Assembly: GCA_037043015.1 (NCBI GenBank)
Contig: CM073326.1
Span: forward strand, 20,083,345-20,147,344
Source of the DNA: Bryum argenteum
Lineage: Eukaryota; Streptophyta; Bryopsida; Bryales; Bryaceae
Length of the DNA stretch: 64,000 nucleotides
Direction: 5' to 3'
In this document: positions 11,346 to 23,100 of the stretch, one piece after another
Position numbering within the stretch: the first letter of the stretch is position 1
Layout: every line of letters starts with the position of its first letter
Translations under genes and position numbers: made by a program
Notes under the pieces: generated by a model
The model's database searches: none
What the model was told of the DNA's origin: nothing
What the model saw: only the letters and a program-made list of their open reading frames with translations

Positions 11346-14300
11346 TGTATGTTTTTCGTTTATTTGATGTTGGTTGTGACTTACGAACTGTGGTGTTTAG
11401 CGATCTTTATTTACACAATAGGATGTATAGAGTTAGCGCTTGTGGCACTTGCTCAAGTGGAGAAGCGATTTTTATAAGCTAAGATGAACTAGCAAGGATT
11501 GCGTCATATTTTGAGCACTCTAATTTTTTCAAAATAACATTGTTGACTTTGCGTCCTAATTAATTAACACCAAGAGCATATCACCAACACGAAGGCCATG
11601 TAGATTAGTGCACATCCACAAGAGGTGGACCACTCCTTGTGATCCAAATTCCAACTATAAGCTTTATAAGTGCAACAACTTAAATATATGCTATTGGAAT
11701 TGGAATTACTGCAGCTATTGGCAGCAGATTTGGCCTCCAATAGATCCTCGTTTAGGAATTTAGATTGTATTCATTCTAACTATTAGACTCGTGAAATCCC
11801 AATATTGTTACTTAATGTTACTACTGCTTTGTGTTGGAATTGGATGAATTACCCGCTTACTACCAATAAATTAGGATTTGTATATTCTAAGTTGAAATGG
11901 TTACATCTGAATCTTTAAAGAACGATTGCAGAGGCATTTTGCCAGATCCAAGTGATTAAGTCGTCCATTTTTACTGATGTTTTAATGCGCTTCTTTTTAT
12001 ATATCATGCTTTTTTAATTTATTGTGAATTAAGAATGATGATTTGGAAATTGTAGATTGAAATTGTCGAAGCTATGGATTGTAGATTGACACCATGCCTT
12101 GAATAAAGTATACAAGTCATCTTTTTTATATGTAACCACCTCACTAGTATGTCCAATGGTTGCTTCAGTGCACCCAACTTCTATCTTTCAACATATTACA
12201 TTTAGGCTTTAGACTTTAGGATTTTAAATTTAGGATATAGGGTTTGGATTGAAGATTTATAGTTTAGAGTATAGAGTTTGGATTTAGGATTTAGGAGTTA
12301 GGATATAGAGTTCGGGTTTAAGGATTAGGATTTAGGATTGTATGGGTGTCCTTTAGAAAGTTGACTTTTTATTTTTGACTTTTGAAGGGACCTACCTCCA
12401 CATTTTGGAGCCTTCAAATATATTTGTGTATTTTATACAAATGTTCTTTATTTGGAAGATATGAAAGGTTTGACTTTTGGCTTAAGGATTGACATTTGGT
12501 TTTTATTGTTTTTAAATTTTGGTTGAATGTGTGAACAACTTAAATTGTAATATGGACATGGATATAGACTATGAATTTTATTATTTGATAATGATTGTTG
12601 GTTTGATTCTTATGTTTTTTTGGATATTGATTGTCACTTTTATGCTTTTACCTTTGGACTTTGGCTTTAAAACATAAAGTATAAATTAAAAATATAAGTA
12701 TGACATGATTAGGAAGTTCTATAGATATAACTTATATTCTATTTTTGAAAACATAGTTTAAATGGACTATACATATTATCACCAATGGACTCCAAATTCT
12801 CTAATAAAATAACACATTGCGCCAACGTGATCTGCAAAACACCTTGTCTCTTTGAAAATCCATGATGATTAGTTTTTTAGCATGAATCCTTTAACATTCC
12901 AGTCAAGTACTTTACATTGAAGAAACCACTATGCATTGTTGAAGAACTTTAAACTCAATATAAGATCTTGTGGATCATCTTCCTTCCAATCATCATATTA
13001 AAAGTCCATAACTACTTTCGGAGCCAACTCATGTTTTTTAGCGCTTATTCAATTTTGCAACTCTTGAAGTTCATGCTGCACGTATTTGCTATTCCACCTT
13101 ATTGCTCAATGAGCAAAATTAGAGCACTTTGAACTCGAATGGATGGCGCATTTGCATTATTTCCATTAACTTCTTGTGCCAATGCTTCAAATTTAAGGTG
13201 ACACTTGCTCAAAAAGATGTTCATGGTAGTTGCTTAAATATCAAAAGAACCTTTCAATGCACTTTCAATGTGCCCCAGTCATAGAATATTAAGAACACTA
13301 TAAAATCCATCACCATCAATAACCTTTTTTGTGTAAACAATGATCTCTAAGCTAATGACCACAAGACAATCTTTGTGCATATCATCAGAAATAACGTATC
13401 AAATTGTCAACAAGTTATGCATTTGGCTCAATATAATATGCCTAGTGTGCCTTGTTACTAGCAGGTTGTCACAATCCTCCTTTTGTATCAGATTTAGAAT
13501 TTAGTATTACACTGGTTTCATTAAGAAAGTTGATTTTCTATTTTTGAGTTTTGACACAACCTATGCCTCTATTTTAGGTTTATAATTATAGAAGTACATC
13601 GTTTTATTTCTCTACAAGTTTTTCATATTGAAGATATAGGAGGTTTAATCTTCAAATTTGGGTTAATTTTTTGAAAGTAAGTATATAGATTTTGATATGA
13701 CCTACCTTCTCCATTTTTGGGTTTTAGGGTTTGAGATTTAGGATTTAGAATAGCATGGATGTCCTATAAAAAGTTGATTTTTTTATTGATGAGTTTTGAA
13801 GAAACCTACCCTTTCATTTTCGGGGGCTACAAATTCAATGGTATATTTTCTATATATGTTCTTCATTTGGAAGATATGGAAGGTTTGACTTTTGGCTTGA
13901 GAATTGAACTTTGATTTTTCGTATTTAAGGTTTAGGGTATAGAGTTTAGAATTACATCAATGTTTTTGAGAAAGTTGACTTTTTATTTATGAATTTTGAA
14001 GGAACCTACCCCTTCATTTTTGGGGCTACAAATCTGCATTTGCTATAGTCAATGTTCTTGAAGTTGCTAACCTCCTAAAGTGTGGCAATGCTTGTGTTGC
14101 TAATATTTATTTTGTATAAAGATATGCAAATGTACATCGACATCCTCCACTTAAGATGGTGAGTACTATTTGTTTCCCACATTTTTTGTAGCATTCGGAC
14201 CATCGGGGTTTGGAAAGAAGATTGGGCATGGTGCGGGTACGACCGGTTATCAGCCTGGTATCGCCTGGTTGTCAGACGCAGACCAGAAGAGGACAGGGCT

Positions 14301-14571
14301 TTGCCGCGGGGTTTGCTCAGTTGCTATGTTGAGGAATGGAGTGGGTAGCTGTGGATGGGTTGTTTAGGGCCTCCTTCAAATTCTCGTTCGCAGCAATCGC
14401 TTCAATGTTTCCGACGTGACTCTGACTTGAGCTGCGTAGTGTGCGTAACAGGTTCCGTTTGATGCTTTCAGGGTTTTTGAGTTTTCTTTACACAACTTGA
14501 GAGAGCGAGGGAGTCCAGCAGCGCCAGCTTACCCGATACATTCTCTCCAGTGACTTCAAGTTTTGGAGGCG
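11346..14571. other. AT-rich intergenic region with telomere-like relics
   Basis: No gene is recognised. About 11.9-14.1 kb is very AT-rich and CG-poor. Degenerate TTTAGGG-like words (TTTAGGATTTAG, GGTTTAG and variants) run through about 12200-12345 and recur near 13710-13760 and 13930. Several phrases such as AAGTTGACTTTTTATTTATGA followed by a CCTACC motif recur at about 12360, 13530, 13770 and 13975, so these are diverged copies of one repeat roughly 200-400 bp apart. From about 14160 the composition rises to normal GC, ahead of the Crinkler-like gene. That last stretch may hold its promoter and 5' UTR. Confidence 0.45.
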
Positions 14572-17299
14572 ATGGCTCCTGATGAGGTGAGTTCATTAGT
14601 TATGCACAAATTAGGTTCAAATGTGGATTTCCTATCGTGGTTCCGTTGGTATAAGCTTCGGTTTTCAGCAGTGTTTTTGTTGAGATGTTAAGCAGCATTT
14701 ACTGTTGGGTCTCCCGTCTTCAGATGGACCTAGATCATCGGCAAAAGAGTGGGCAGGAGGAGCTAGAGGATGCGGTGCAAGTCCAGATAAGAGCGAAGGA
14801 ACAGGAGATAAGGGAGCTGAGAGAGGGGATTAGAAAGAAGGAAGGGGAGATTGGACAGAAGGAAGAGGAGATTGGACAGAAGGAAGAGGAGATAAGAGCG
14901 GTGGAGAAAGAGATTGCCATTGCTACGGACACAGAAGTGAGGAAGGTGGTTGAAGCAAAGCTGCAGTTCCTTCGGCAACAGATACTCAGCCGCGAACAAC
15001 AGATAGTCAACCTAGGGCAACAGATAAGCAGCCGCGATCAACAGATAATCAGCTTCCGGGAAGAATTAAGCACTCTTCGGTCTATGCAAGGAGCGTCGGC
15101 ATCGGCAGGTATGTAATCGTAGAAAGAATCTGGATCCATAATCTGTCAGATGATTCTTGTGTGCTCGAGTATGCTTATTTGTTGCTTAGGGTTTGCTTAC
15201 TTATACTTGTGATAACATGCTTCTGTGGCGACCGGGCTTAGAGCTTAGGGCTTCTTGCCTTCTTAGGTAGGGTACGTAGGTCTGGTGTAAGTTTCTTCGC
15301 TGCGTTCACCCATCAAGGTGTCAGATGGTGCGTCATGTGATGCATCTTTTGCACGTTGGTGTCCAATCCAGTACCATTGGCATTTGATTTTGTCATTTTA
15401 GTGCATGATCCACTATGTTGATATGTTGTTGTGTTCTTACAAGCTCCTGCTCCTTGTGGTGGTCTCGGTTTCTTAGGGCTCTGTGGCCTGAGTTTGCTGA
15501 CAGTGAGGTTCAAGTACTTAGGGTTTGTTGTCACCAGATCGTTGCCACTTCTGCCTTGAGATTCTGGTGGTTCATCGTGATATTCTTAGTGAGTGCATCA
15601 CGTCGGCTATGTTTGTTCAAGATAGATCATCGAACTTTCTTTTAATTTCTAGTGTCTCTTGCTTCGATTTTCCCGGTTATGTAGGGTTTTGGGGGATGAC
15701 TTTTCCGCTGTCCATTGTTGCTGGGAGAGGTATTCAACTGAATTTCATTGCAATATGTATCATATTGTGCTTGTAATATGTGCTACTTTTCCATTCTTTG
15801 TCAGTTCTACCTTAGGATTGCTTTTGAAGCAGTAGTGTGTGATTACTTGATAAATTCTCATGGTATTTTCCCTGTGCTTCGTTGTTAGGTCGGACAGTTC
15901 CAGACGTGACAGGCGATCTTCTTGAGAGGCTGATTCAACCCTTCGATCGTATACCTGAAAGTTTGGATGTAGTAGAACTTCGGAATCTACTGACGACAGA
16001 TTTGCAGACAAGAATTCCATGCCCTTCCTACTCCTTAGCTTCGAGATTCAGTAATTGCCTGCAGCACTCTACCATCGAAGAATGCCCGAGGTTGGAATCC
16101 TTACTGAGATCGTTTCTTATCGGTCCTGGGCGGTCAATGGTGTCTTCTGAAAACGCCCTTATTGGTCTGTGGGACAGATTAGTCGTGGATTTGCCACAGT
16201 TGATTCACGAGGTTTTTAATTTTCCAATTTCTACCAATAGGAATGTTGTCGACGAATCTTTATCGACATCTATGGATAAGCGAGATTATTTACTCTATCT
16301 TCAGACTCTGCCTTTGGTGTTTGGAGAAGAGAAGCGTTTCGACAGTGACATGCGAGGAGCTGTGGACGACTTACGTAACAAGCATAGAGGTGTCCCAGGA
16401 AAGCACATTTATGGGAGGCTTGGTTATGTGATGTGTTATGCAGCCGCGGGTCAGTCTCGCTTTCAGCTTTTTGCTGTGCCTGTAGGGATTCCGTATCCTA
16501 GAGAGCTGAGTGCATTGACCGGGGTGATTGATCCATCTTTTCCGCTGGGCCGGGTAGAACTGCTCAAGACCTTTGAAACGTGATTCGGTGGATCTGTACC
16601 GTGCATCGGCAGGAATTCATTGGAGGTCTATCGCTTCACAGTTTCTTTGAACCTTTCACAAGGCCGTCTCCTTATGGAATTGGGTTTGTCGAGATTACCT
16701 TGTTTGGAAACCATGTGAAAAAATCATTCAAGGTTCCAACGGAGCACCTGGGCACTCTACTGCATGTGTACCGGGTATTATGTTCAGGCAAAATTCCCTG
16801 TTCTATTCAGTTGGAAAGGATGACCGTGGATGGGAGAGCACATTTGCCAGAAGCGGAAACGGATTCGGAGGAGACTGATAGTGAGTTATCTTACGCCCTG
16901 GTCGAATTAAAGCTGAGACCTATAGCGACCACCCTGAGACCTCGAGATGAAACGGATTTCAAATTGCTTGTTTCTTGTATTTTGAAGGCTATTGTTGGTC
17001 TTCATGAGCATGGCATTTGTCATCGCGACATAAGAATGGCCAACATCCTGCGCACACCCTCAGAGTGGATTTTGATAGATTTCGAACTGGCGGGAAAAGC
17101 TGGAGATTGCGTGTTCTGGAACTCAAGCAGTCTAGTTTTTGGATCTGAATATCAGAAAGACCAGGATTTGAAGCAATTGGCTGGCGTGATTGAGAATTTG
17201 TCATCCATCTCGGGCCCGTCCCTCCGACAATTTGCAGTTGAACTAAGAAGGATGGGATCGGCCGCACAGGCATTGGCACGTTTAGATGCTTTACCTTGA
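14572..17299 (+). CDS. Crinkler-like protein: coiled coil + nuclease-like + kinase-like domains (one frame break)
   Basis: Proposed exons: 14572-14586 (MAPDE), 14724-15108 and 15889-17299. Introns of 137 and 780 bp have good GT-AG sites and matching phases. Exon 2 encodes a charged coiled coil with repeated GQKEEEI units. Exon 3 first encodes KRDYLLYLQ...FGEEKR (Asp at 16284, EEK at 16326-16334). This resembles the PD-(D/E)xK nuclease-like domain of Crinkler (CRN/CR) effectors and is followed by the typical GYVMCYAAAGQ strand. The frame changes at about 16580. The second part carries a kinase-like domain with HRDIRMANIL (His148-Arg149-Asp150, from about 17021) and ILIDFELAG, with DFE in place of DFG. 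The nuclease-like plus kinase-like pairing is known from fungal, oomycete and other eukaryotic Crinkler proteins. No signal peptide is seen, so an intracellular role in defence or element conflict is inferred. The frame break is either a sequence error or a true lesion. Confidence 0.65.
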
Positions 17300-17442
17300 T
17301 TTAGTTGAACCTTCTCTTGCTTCACAATCACGTTGCCTGTGATTGATTCCCTGTGCTACTTTGGTGAATGGAGGTGTAGGATCCGGAAGTACTCTAGCTC
17401 TCTGTCTACTGCTCTGTTGTGTCTCCCAGAATTTTTTCTATC

Positions 17443-17568
17443 ATGAGGAAGGTGATGCTCCTGGTGCTACTGGCATGTCTCCTCACGGGTACGCATGAGC
17501 CTTATCCTTGTGCTACACAAGGTTTCAAAAATCAGCATAAAACTTTCTGCATTGGTGAGCCGAAGTAG
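17443..17568 (+). CDS. Possible 41-residue secreted peptide
   Basis: The ORF starts MRKVMLLVLLACLLTG, a textbook short signal peptide (basic n-region, Leu/Val core, small residues). A 25-residue tail with two cysteines and no recognised family follows. It lies 144 bp downstream of the stop of the Crinkler-like gene on the same strand, so it may be chance coding in a 3' UTR or an alternative exon: a GT follows codon 15 in good context. No TATA box or poly(A) signal was established. I report it because such N-termini are rare by chance, but a gene is not proven. Confidence 0.2.
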   Translation: MRKVMLLVLLACLLTGTHEPYPCATQGFKNQHKTFCIGEPK

Positions 17569-19828
17569 CTGACTCGTAGGCCTGAAGAGGGCTTTTCATC
17601 AAAATCTCTTGTGATTATTCATGTAGCTTCTGCCATCACGGCACTACCCTCAGATTTGAGCACATCTCAACATTACTGATTGCTGCTCTAATTTCTTGTT
17701 GTCTGTAGGCGAGGCTGCACTTGGTCTTGGACTTTGCCAACCCCAGGTTAGTATTGCACGTGTATAGGTATGTCTCTATGGTTTTGAGTGTAAATACTTG
17801 AAGTTAGTGGTAAACACTTGTCTCTTTAGCTGACTAAACAGAAGTTTCTTGTTTGCGCGTTTTGGATCTGTGTCTAAGGGATCGACATTAGCTATGGCAT
17901 GTCATCAATGTAGGAACGTTTTTCAAAATAGTGTTGCATACTCTGATAATGGTACAATGATGAAGTGTTAAGTTTTCTCGAAAACTTCGTGGAGCAGAAA
18001 CTTGGTCATGAGCTCGCCTATGGTAGCCGAGGGATTGAAGCGAGCTTCGCGTGAAGCAGTAGCAAATAATGTATGAAAGAACACGCTAAGGATTGGCACT
18101 CCACTCACCCGCACCACATTCAGCCTCACGATTTGAACTATACTCCATATTTCTCCAATTGCACGAGAGCCAATCGATAAGCACACGAACAGCAGACGAT
18201 GGAATTAAAGTGATTTTAGGGATTGCTCACCGTAGACATGCTGTGACTCGACTCGACTGCCTGCTGCTACGACACTATGGTCAAGACACCCAAAACCAAT
18301 CATTTAAGAGTATATGCATGCAATATGGAGCTGGATTGTTGCAAAGTAATATTTTCTCCGCAGAGAAATAGGGTTCTTGAGGTTTGGAAATTTTTTCAAT
18401 TTTTTTTATCAAGTGCGCAAATAACTGTGAATTTTTGAACCAAAAAGTGTTCAAAAACTAGAAACCAACCAGTAGGCTCACATGAAACCGTGAATGAAAA
18501 TAGGTCAAAACTCTCAATAAATTCTGTCTGTAACTGATTTAAGTGTGAACCAGAAGTCGATCCTACATATTCGGAAAAATGGCAGCTGGAGGCACCAAAC
18601 TTGTGCGTTCCCAACTCCATAACACCGTTCGTTCCCAACCCTCTTTGTGACATCGTCACCCCTAAAACTCAAAACTCCCGCCCACTCTTAACGGTCAGAA
18701 ACGCAAATGGTGATGCACAGTATGAAGGAAATGACTTGAATCCATGCAAAGGGATCTGATGGGAGAAGCCTCTCATAATGGATCAATGTAGGCGTGCAGA
18801 GCGATTGCTGGAGCTTCGTGCAGAAATCACGGTTTAGGTTTTAAATAGGGTACTCGTGATTTGATGACGCTGGCTGGTTGCACACCATGGTCCGGCCTTT
18901 TCTGCACCTTTTTGTCTGTGGTTTAAGTTGCTGTCATGAGCCACCTTTCTGAGGTTCTGGACAGACGGGGAATCGAACAAGGAAAGTGGGCTGTATCCAT
19001 CTGATCGGTCACCGAAGCATGGAAGAAAAAGGTATGCAGCAACTGATGAAGATGAGTCACTGGATGATAGTTTTAGTAATATGTCTGACAGTTTGCGAGG
19101 GAGAAGGCTAAATCCCCTGTAGTGGGGCAGCCCCGCGCGGTCTCCCGTGCCAGCGCGGTTGCGCGGTTTTGTTACCGCCGCCACTTTCCAGTTACCCCTC
19201 GGTAACTGGACCTGCCCGCCTGAGACACTGTGCCCGCGAAAAACGCTCGCCCCGCATGCCACGATGCGCCACCACGCCCCCATGCCATCCACATCCCCCA
19301 TGCCATCCACGCGCTTATGTCACAGATTGGAGGGGCTAGGTTTAGATTCTGTGTCACAATAATTCGAAAACCAATAAGATATTGGCGGCGCTAGGTTTAT
19401 ATTCTGTGTCACAACTTTCGAGCCGGCTTTAGATCTAAATCCAACGTCACAGCAGTACACAGTCTCGTAGTGTTTTTGGGTATTGCTAACGATTTCGGGC
19501 GACTAGAGGGCACAATTATATTCAATTCCACCGCTACATCTCGGTTTAAGGTTTTGCTCTAAAGCTATTGCACCAAACCGGAGACTGCTCCATCCTTCCA
19601 GAGTATCTCCAACGATATCGGCCGTGGACTAATTACTCTTGCATCGAACCGGAAACCGCTTTCAATTGCATTCAGAACCAATAACTATTTGCATTGTTTG
19701 TGGAGATCCTCTCCTACGCACTTATAGACCAAATCAGTGGTCGTCGAATCTACTCTTCGAATACGACGCCCGATTCTCGATATACTCCCCCGCTGCGGCC
19801 TGGTGAGCTGAAATTCTTACTCGATGCA
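17569..19828. other. Intergenic region, no recognised gene; small hairpin and short repeats
   Basis: Nothing is firmly identified. About 18955-19115 on the plus strand has an open, exon-like frame rich in Ser, Asp and Arg (FWTDGESNKESGLYPSD, then SLDDSFSNMSDSLRGRR). It has no family match and no defined ends. Near 19330-19440 a short phrase, GCTAGGTTTAGATTCTGTGTC or a variant, occurs twice about 54 bp apart, and a weaker third version follows. About 19130-19310 is CG- and C-rich. Confidence 0.35.
19188..19209. repeat. Perfect 9-bp hairpin with CCTC loop
   Basis: CCAGTTACC at 19188-19196 and GGTAACTGG at 19201-19209 are exact reverse complements separated by CCTC. The hairpin sits in a CG-rich patch upstream of the MULE region. 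No poly-T tract follows, so it is not a Pol III terminator. Function is unknown. Confidence 0.6.
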
Positions 19829-20170
19829 CTCACTTCATAGTCATGATGAGCTGAAATTCTTACTCGTTGCATTCACGTGAGTGACAGAGGTTTCAATAGA
19901 TTGAGGATCTGTGTTGGGTGATGCAGTCGTTTTTTCCGTCCTGTTCGACGTAGTCGATGCAATGGTTTCTCAAACCCCCCATTCTGCTCCAGTGGTGCAC
20001 TCACTTCAGAGTCATGATGAGCTGAAATTCTTACTCGTTGCATTCACGTGAGTGACACAGGTTTCAATAGAATGAGGATCTGTGTTGGGTGATGCAGTCG
20101 TTTTTTCCGTCCTGTTCGACGTAGTCGATGCAATGGTTTCTCAAACCCCCATTCTCGCTCCGGTGGTGCA
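19829..20170 (+). repeat. Direct tandem duplication, 171 bp, two copies
   Basis: Copy 1 (about 19829-19999) and copy 2 (about 20000-20170) are nearly identical. TCATGATGAGCTGAAATTCT starts at 19841 and again at 20012. They differ by a handful of substitutions and one-base indels near CAAACCCCCCATTCT. The second copy runs into the first open frame of the MULE (from 20128), so the duplication may involve its 5' region. Confidence 0.85.
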
Positions 20171-23100
20171 CTCATGAGAGAGTCTGTCGAGGCAAGCTCG
20201 GTAGTGCTGAGGCTAAGATTCTGGCTCACATCCAATCGATTGTCCAACATCCCAAAGAGGGTCCATTTGGGGTGACTAATCTCCAATGGAACAAGGAGCA
20301 TCGGGCACGTCGTGGAAAACATGGTAAGGATCACGAAGTTCGATATTGTTATGTGCCTGCAAAGAGGATAGAAGATTTCATCGTTGGAGTTCAAAACGGT
20401 AGCGAGGGGACACAATGCGTTTACCGCGAGACCAAGGAGAACCACAAGCGCCCTGAGGATGCAAGGGAGGGCGCTCGCACATCGTTGTATTTTTCAAGGT
20501 CAGGAAACTTCGGTTCATGGATCACTTTGATATTTTATAAGTAGAGTCGTTGTATCAGAAAAATGGGTCTATGTCTTCCAACACAAATGATTTCACAATG
20601 ATCAATAATGCGTGACAATTATAAGCTAAGGATGATGAAGTCACCCTCTTTAGGATTACCTACGATTTGGCGGACAAGTATTAGTCTTTCAAGTAATTTC
20701 GGAATTCCTTACACTAATTGTCCTTGTTCATGCGTTGTTTCTTGATGAAAATGATAAGAACTAAAATGCTTTGAACATTGTTCATCGTCATGGTTTACTA
20801 ATACCGAAATGTTATTATGTCTCCTAGGTGGCATTGCGAATATGGTCCACAAGACTACTCCGTCTTGTTAAAACCATCACACCGGATCTCTCCCAGGGCT
20901 AGAAAGAAATTGATCATTGCGAAGGTGAGTTACGTGTCACAAGGGACACCTCGGGAGACGTCTCTCGCAAGCGAAGCGAATTGGACGAAAAGCCCCGCGG
21001 AAATTCATGCCTAAACCACGACCCCACCGAACAACATCGATTGCAACGCGATCCCCTGCGTGTGTGACTCCTGTACATCCTCCGAAACCACCGCGTAGGA
21101 GAGTTTTGAAAAGTACTGCGAATGGGAGTGTTGTTGATGGACCTCTTGTGACCAAAAAAAAATTAATTCGCAAGAAACCTGGGTGGGTTCTTAATGATTC
21201 CCCCCGTATCACGCATACCTCACTGTCTGCGTTCTCTCCTTGGGTGAAGTCCGTTGTGGATCATTGTCAAAGAGGATCGGTAGAGAATGGGGAATGTGTC
21301 ATTCATCTGGATGAGATGGGTTTAGACATCATCGAGCCTATTCCTAATCTTAACGAGGAGCCTGCGTTCTCTAATTCCGCGGAGTTTGGTAATGGTAAGA
21401 ATGCCTACAATTTTTTTCATCTTCACATACAGTATTTGGAGTTGGTTCTGTGGTATTACATCATAACCAAGACATTTCGGATTCTGATAATACAGTGTCA
21501 CTGTAACATTGTCACTCTCACATTATGAGTGCCCCGGTTATATGTAGGTGCCACATTCAACGTTCCTCAAATGCTCAGTGTCACTTCGCTCCCCACTGCC
21601 ACCTCGTCTAACAATGAGTCGAACGCAGGTATTTTCATCTCACCGAATGTCACAACCTCTGTTATATCGTTCTATGGAGTGTTGCATCGCGCGTGTGTTG
21701 GTGTTACAAAGTGGATACATGTACGCTGATTGGTTCCTAAATCTGATTCCAGATACTACATCCGAATCTCCCACTGTCACCGCTGCGAAGGTTCCCGTAC
21801 GTATGGGCTCTGCTGGGGTCAAGACAAGGGACTCGAGGAAGAAGTGGGGCATGTCTATAAAGCGGGGATGTCAGACTCGGTTCACGGTTAAGATCCTTTT
21901 ACATGCACCGCACATTGCTGAGTTGTGTGTCCTTCAAGATCGGCATGTGAACAATCATGGTTTGGTGGTTCACGGTGGAATGAAGGTTGGTGACCGTGGA
22001 GCGTTATCGGCTCACTTATCGCCGATGATAATCGATTTCATAGATCATTGCTTGCGTGAGAACTACATTGTTCACCAGATAATGAAGAAACATCTTAAGT
22101 TCTTAAGCTCTTGGGAAGCAGATGGGAAGGTTATCACTCGTGACATTCTTATTAGCCCGAAGGACATTCGAAACATTGCACGGAAGCATGCCAAGGAGAC
22201 GTGGATGTTGCATTCAAATGACGCTCAGAGTGTACGCATGTGGGTCCAAAAAAACATGGACAAGGTCTTCCATTACAGTGAGACGGATTTGTCTAATCTA
22301 GAGGCTGTGCAGGGCAGCTTGACGGGAGTCAACATTCCGTTTACTATTGGTATACAAACTCCGTGGCAGAAAGAGATGATGGTTAAGTAAGGTCACCGAG
22401 GTGGTGTGTCCATAGACGCCACATTCGGGACAAATGAGAAAAAGGTACGTAGTCATCGTGCCTTGGATGCTATCATTCCTCAGTGTCATCTGTTGTGACT
22501 AGGATGTGGTTGCATTCTGCTTTTGACTTGATAACTCGATCTTCCGTCCATTTGTAGGTAGCTTTACTCCAAAGTTATCGTTATAGAAATAGGTTTATCT
22601 TACTTACCTTTCATGTATCGGTGTTAGATTGTGTGAGTGTTACACTTGGCTAATGCATATCCTTGTTTCCTCGTAGTTCCCCTTGTACACAATCATGGTT
22701 TTTGACGAGTGGCAGCAAGGGATTCCGGTGGCTTGGATACTCACGTCTAGGTGTGCTGAGACGGACCTTACTCCATGGATGCGTGCCGTGAATGTCCGGA
22801 TGAGGACGGCTAATCCCAATTGGGAGCCTTTCGCATTCATCGTGAGCTCGCGCGCTCGGGCGAGATCAACGCTTTAAAGTTAGTTGACCACATGAGATGG
22901 TTACGAATTTGTCATATTTTTATTTTTGATTAGAGTCACATATCCTATTCGCCACCGACACCGAGTGATATGTGTTGTGTGTGATGATGATCCGCCCATG
23001 GTCCCAATATTCCTATGCCTTTGGCATGTCCGCGTGCTTGGCAAAAACATTCGTGTTACAAAATCGAGGATGCGCACACACGTCGTCTGCTGATTTTACG

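Noticed and set aside
14735..15010. Minus-strand Ser/Leu/Phe-rich ORFs opposite the coiled coil
   Set aside because: They are antisense shadows of the GAG/GAA-rich coiled-coil exon.
18834..19310. 158-codon minus-strand ORF
   Set aside because: No recognisable motif, and it crosses a CG-rich repetitive patch. The plus strand has equally coding-like frames.
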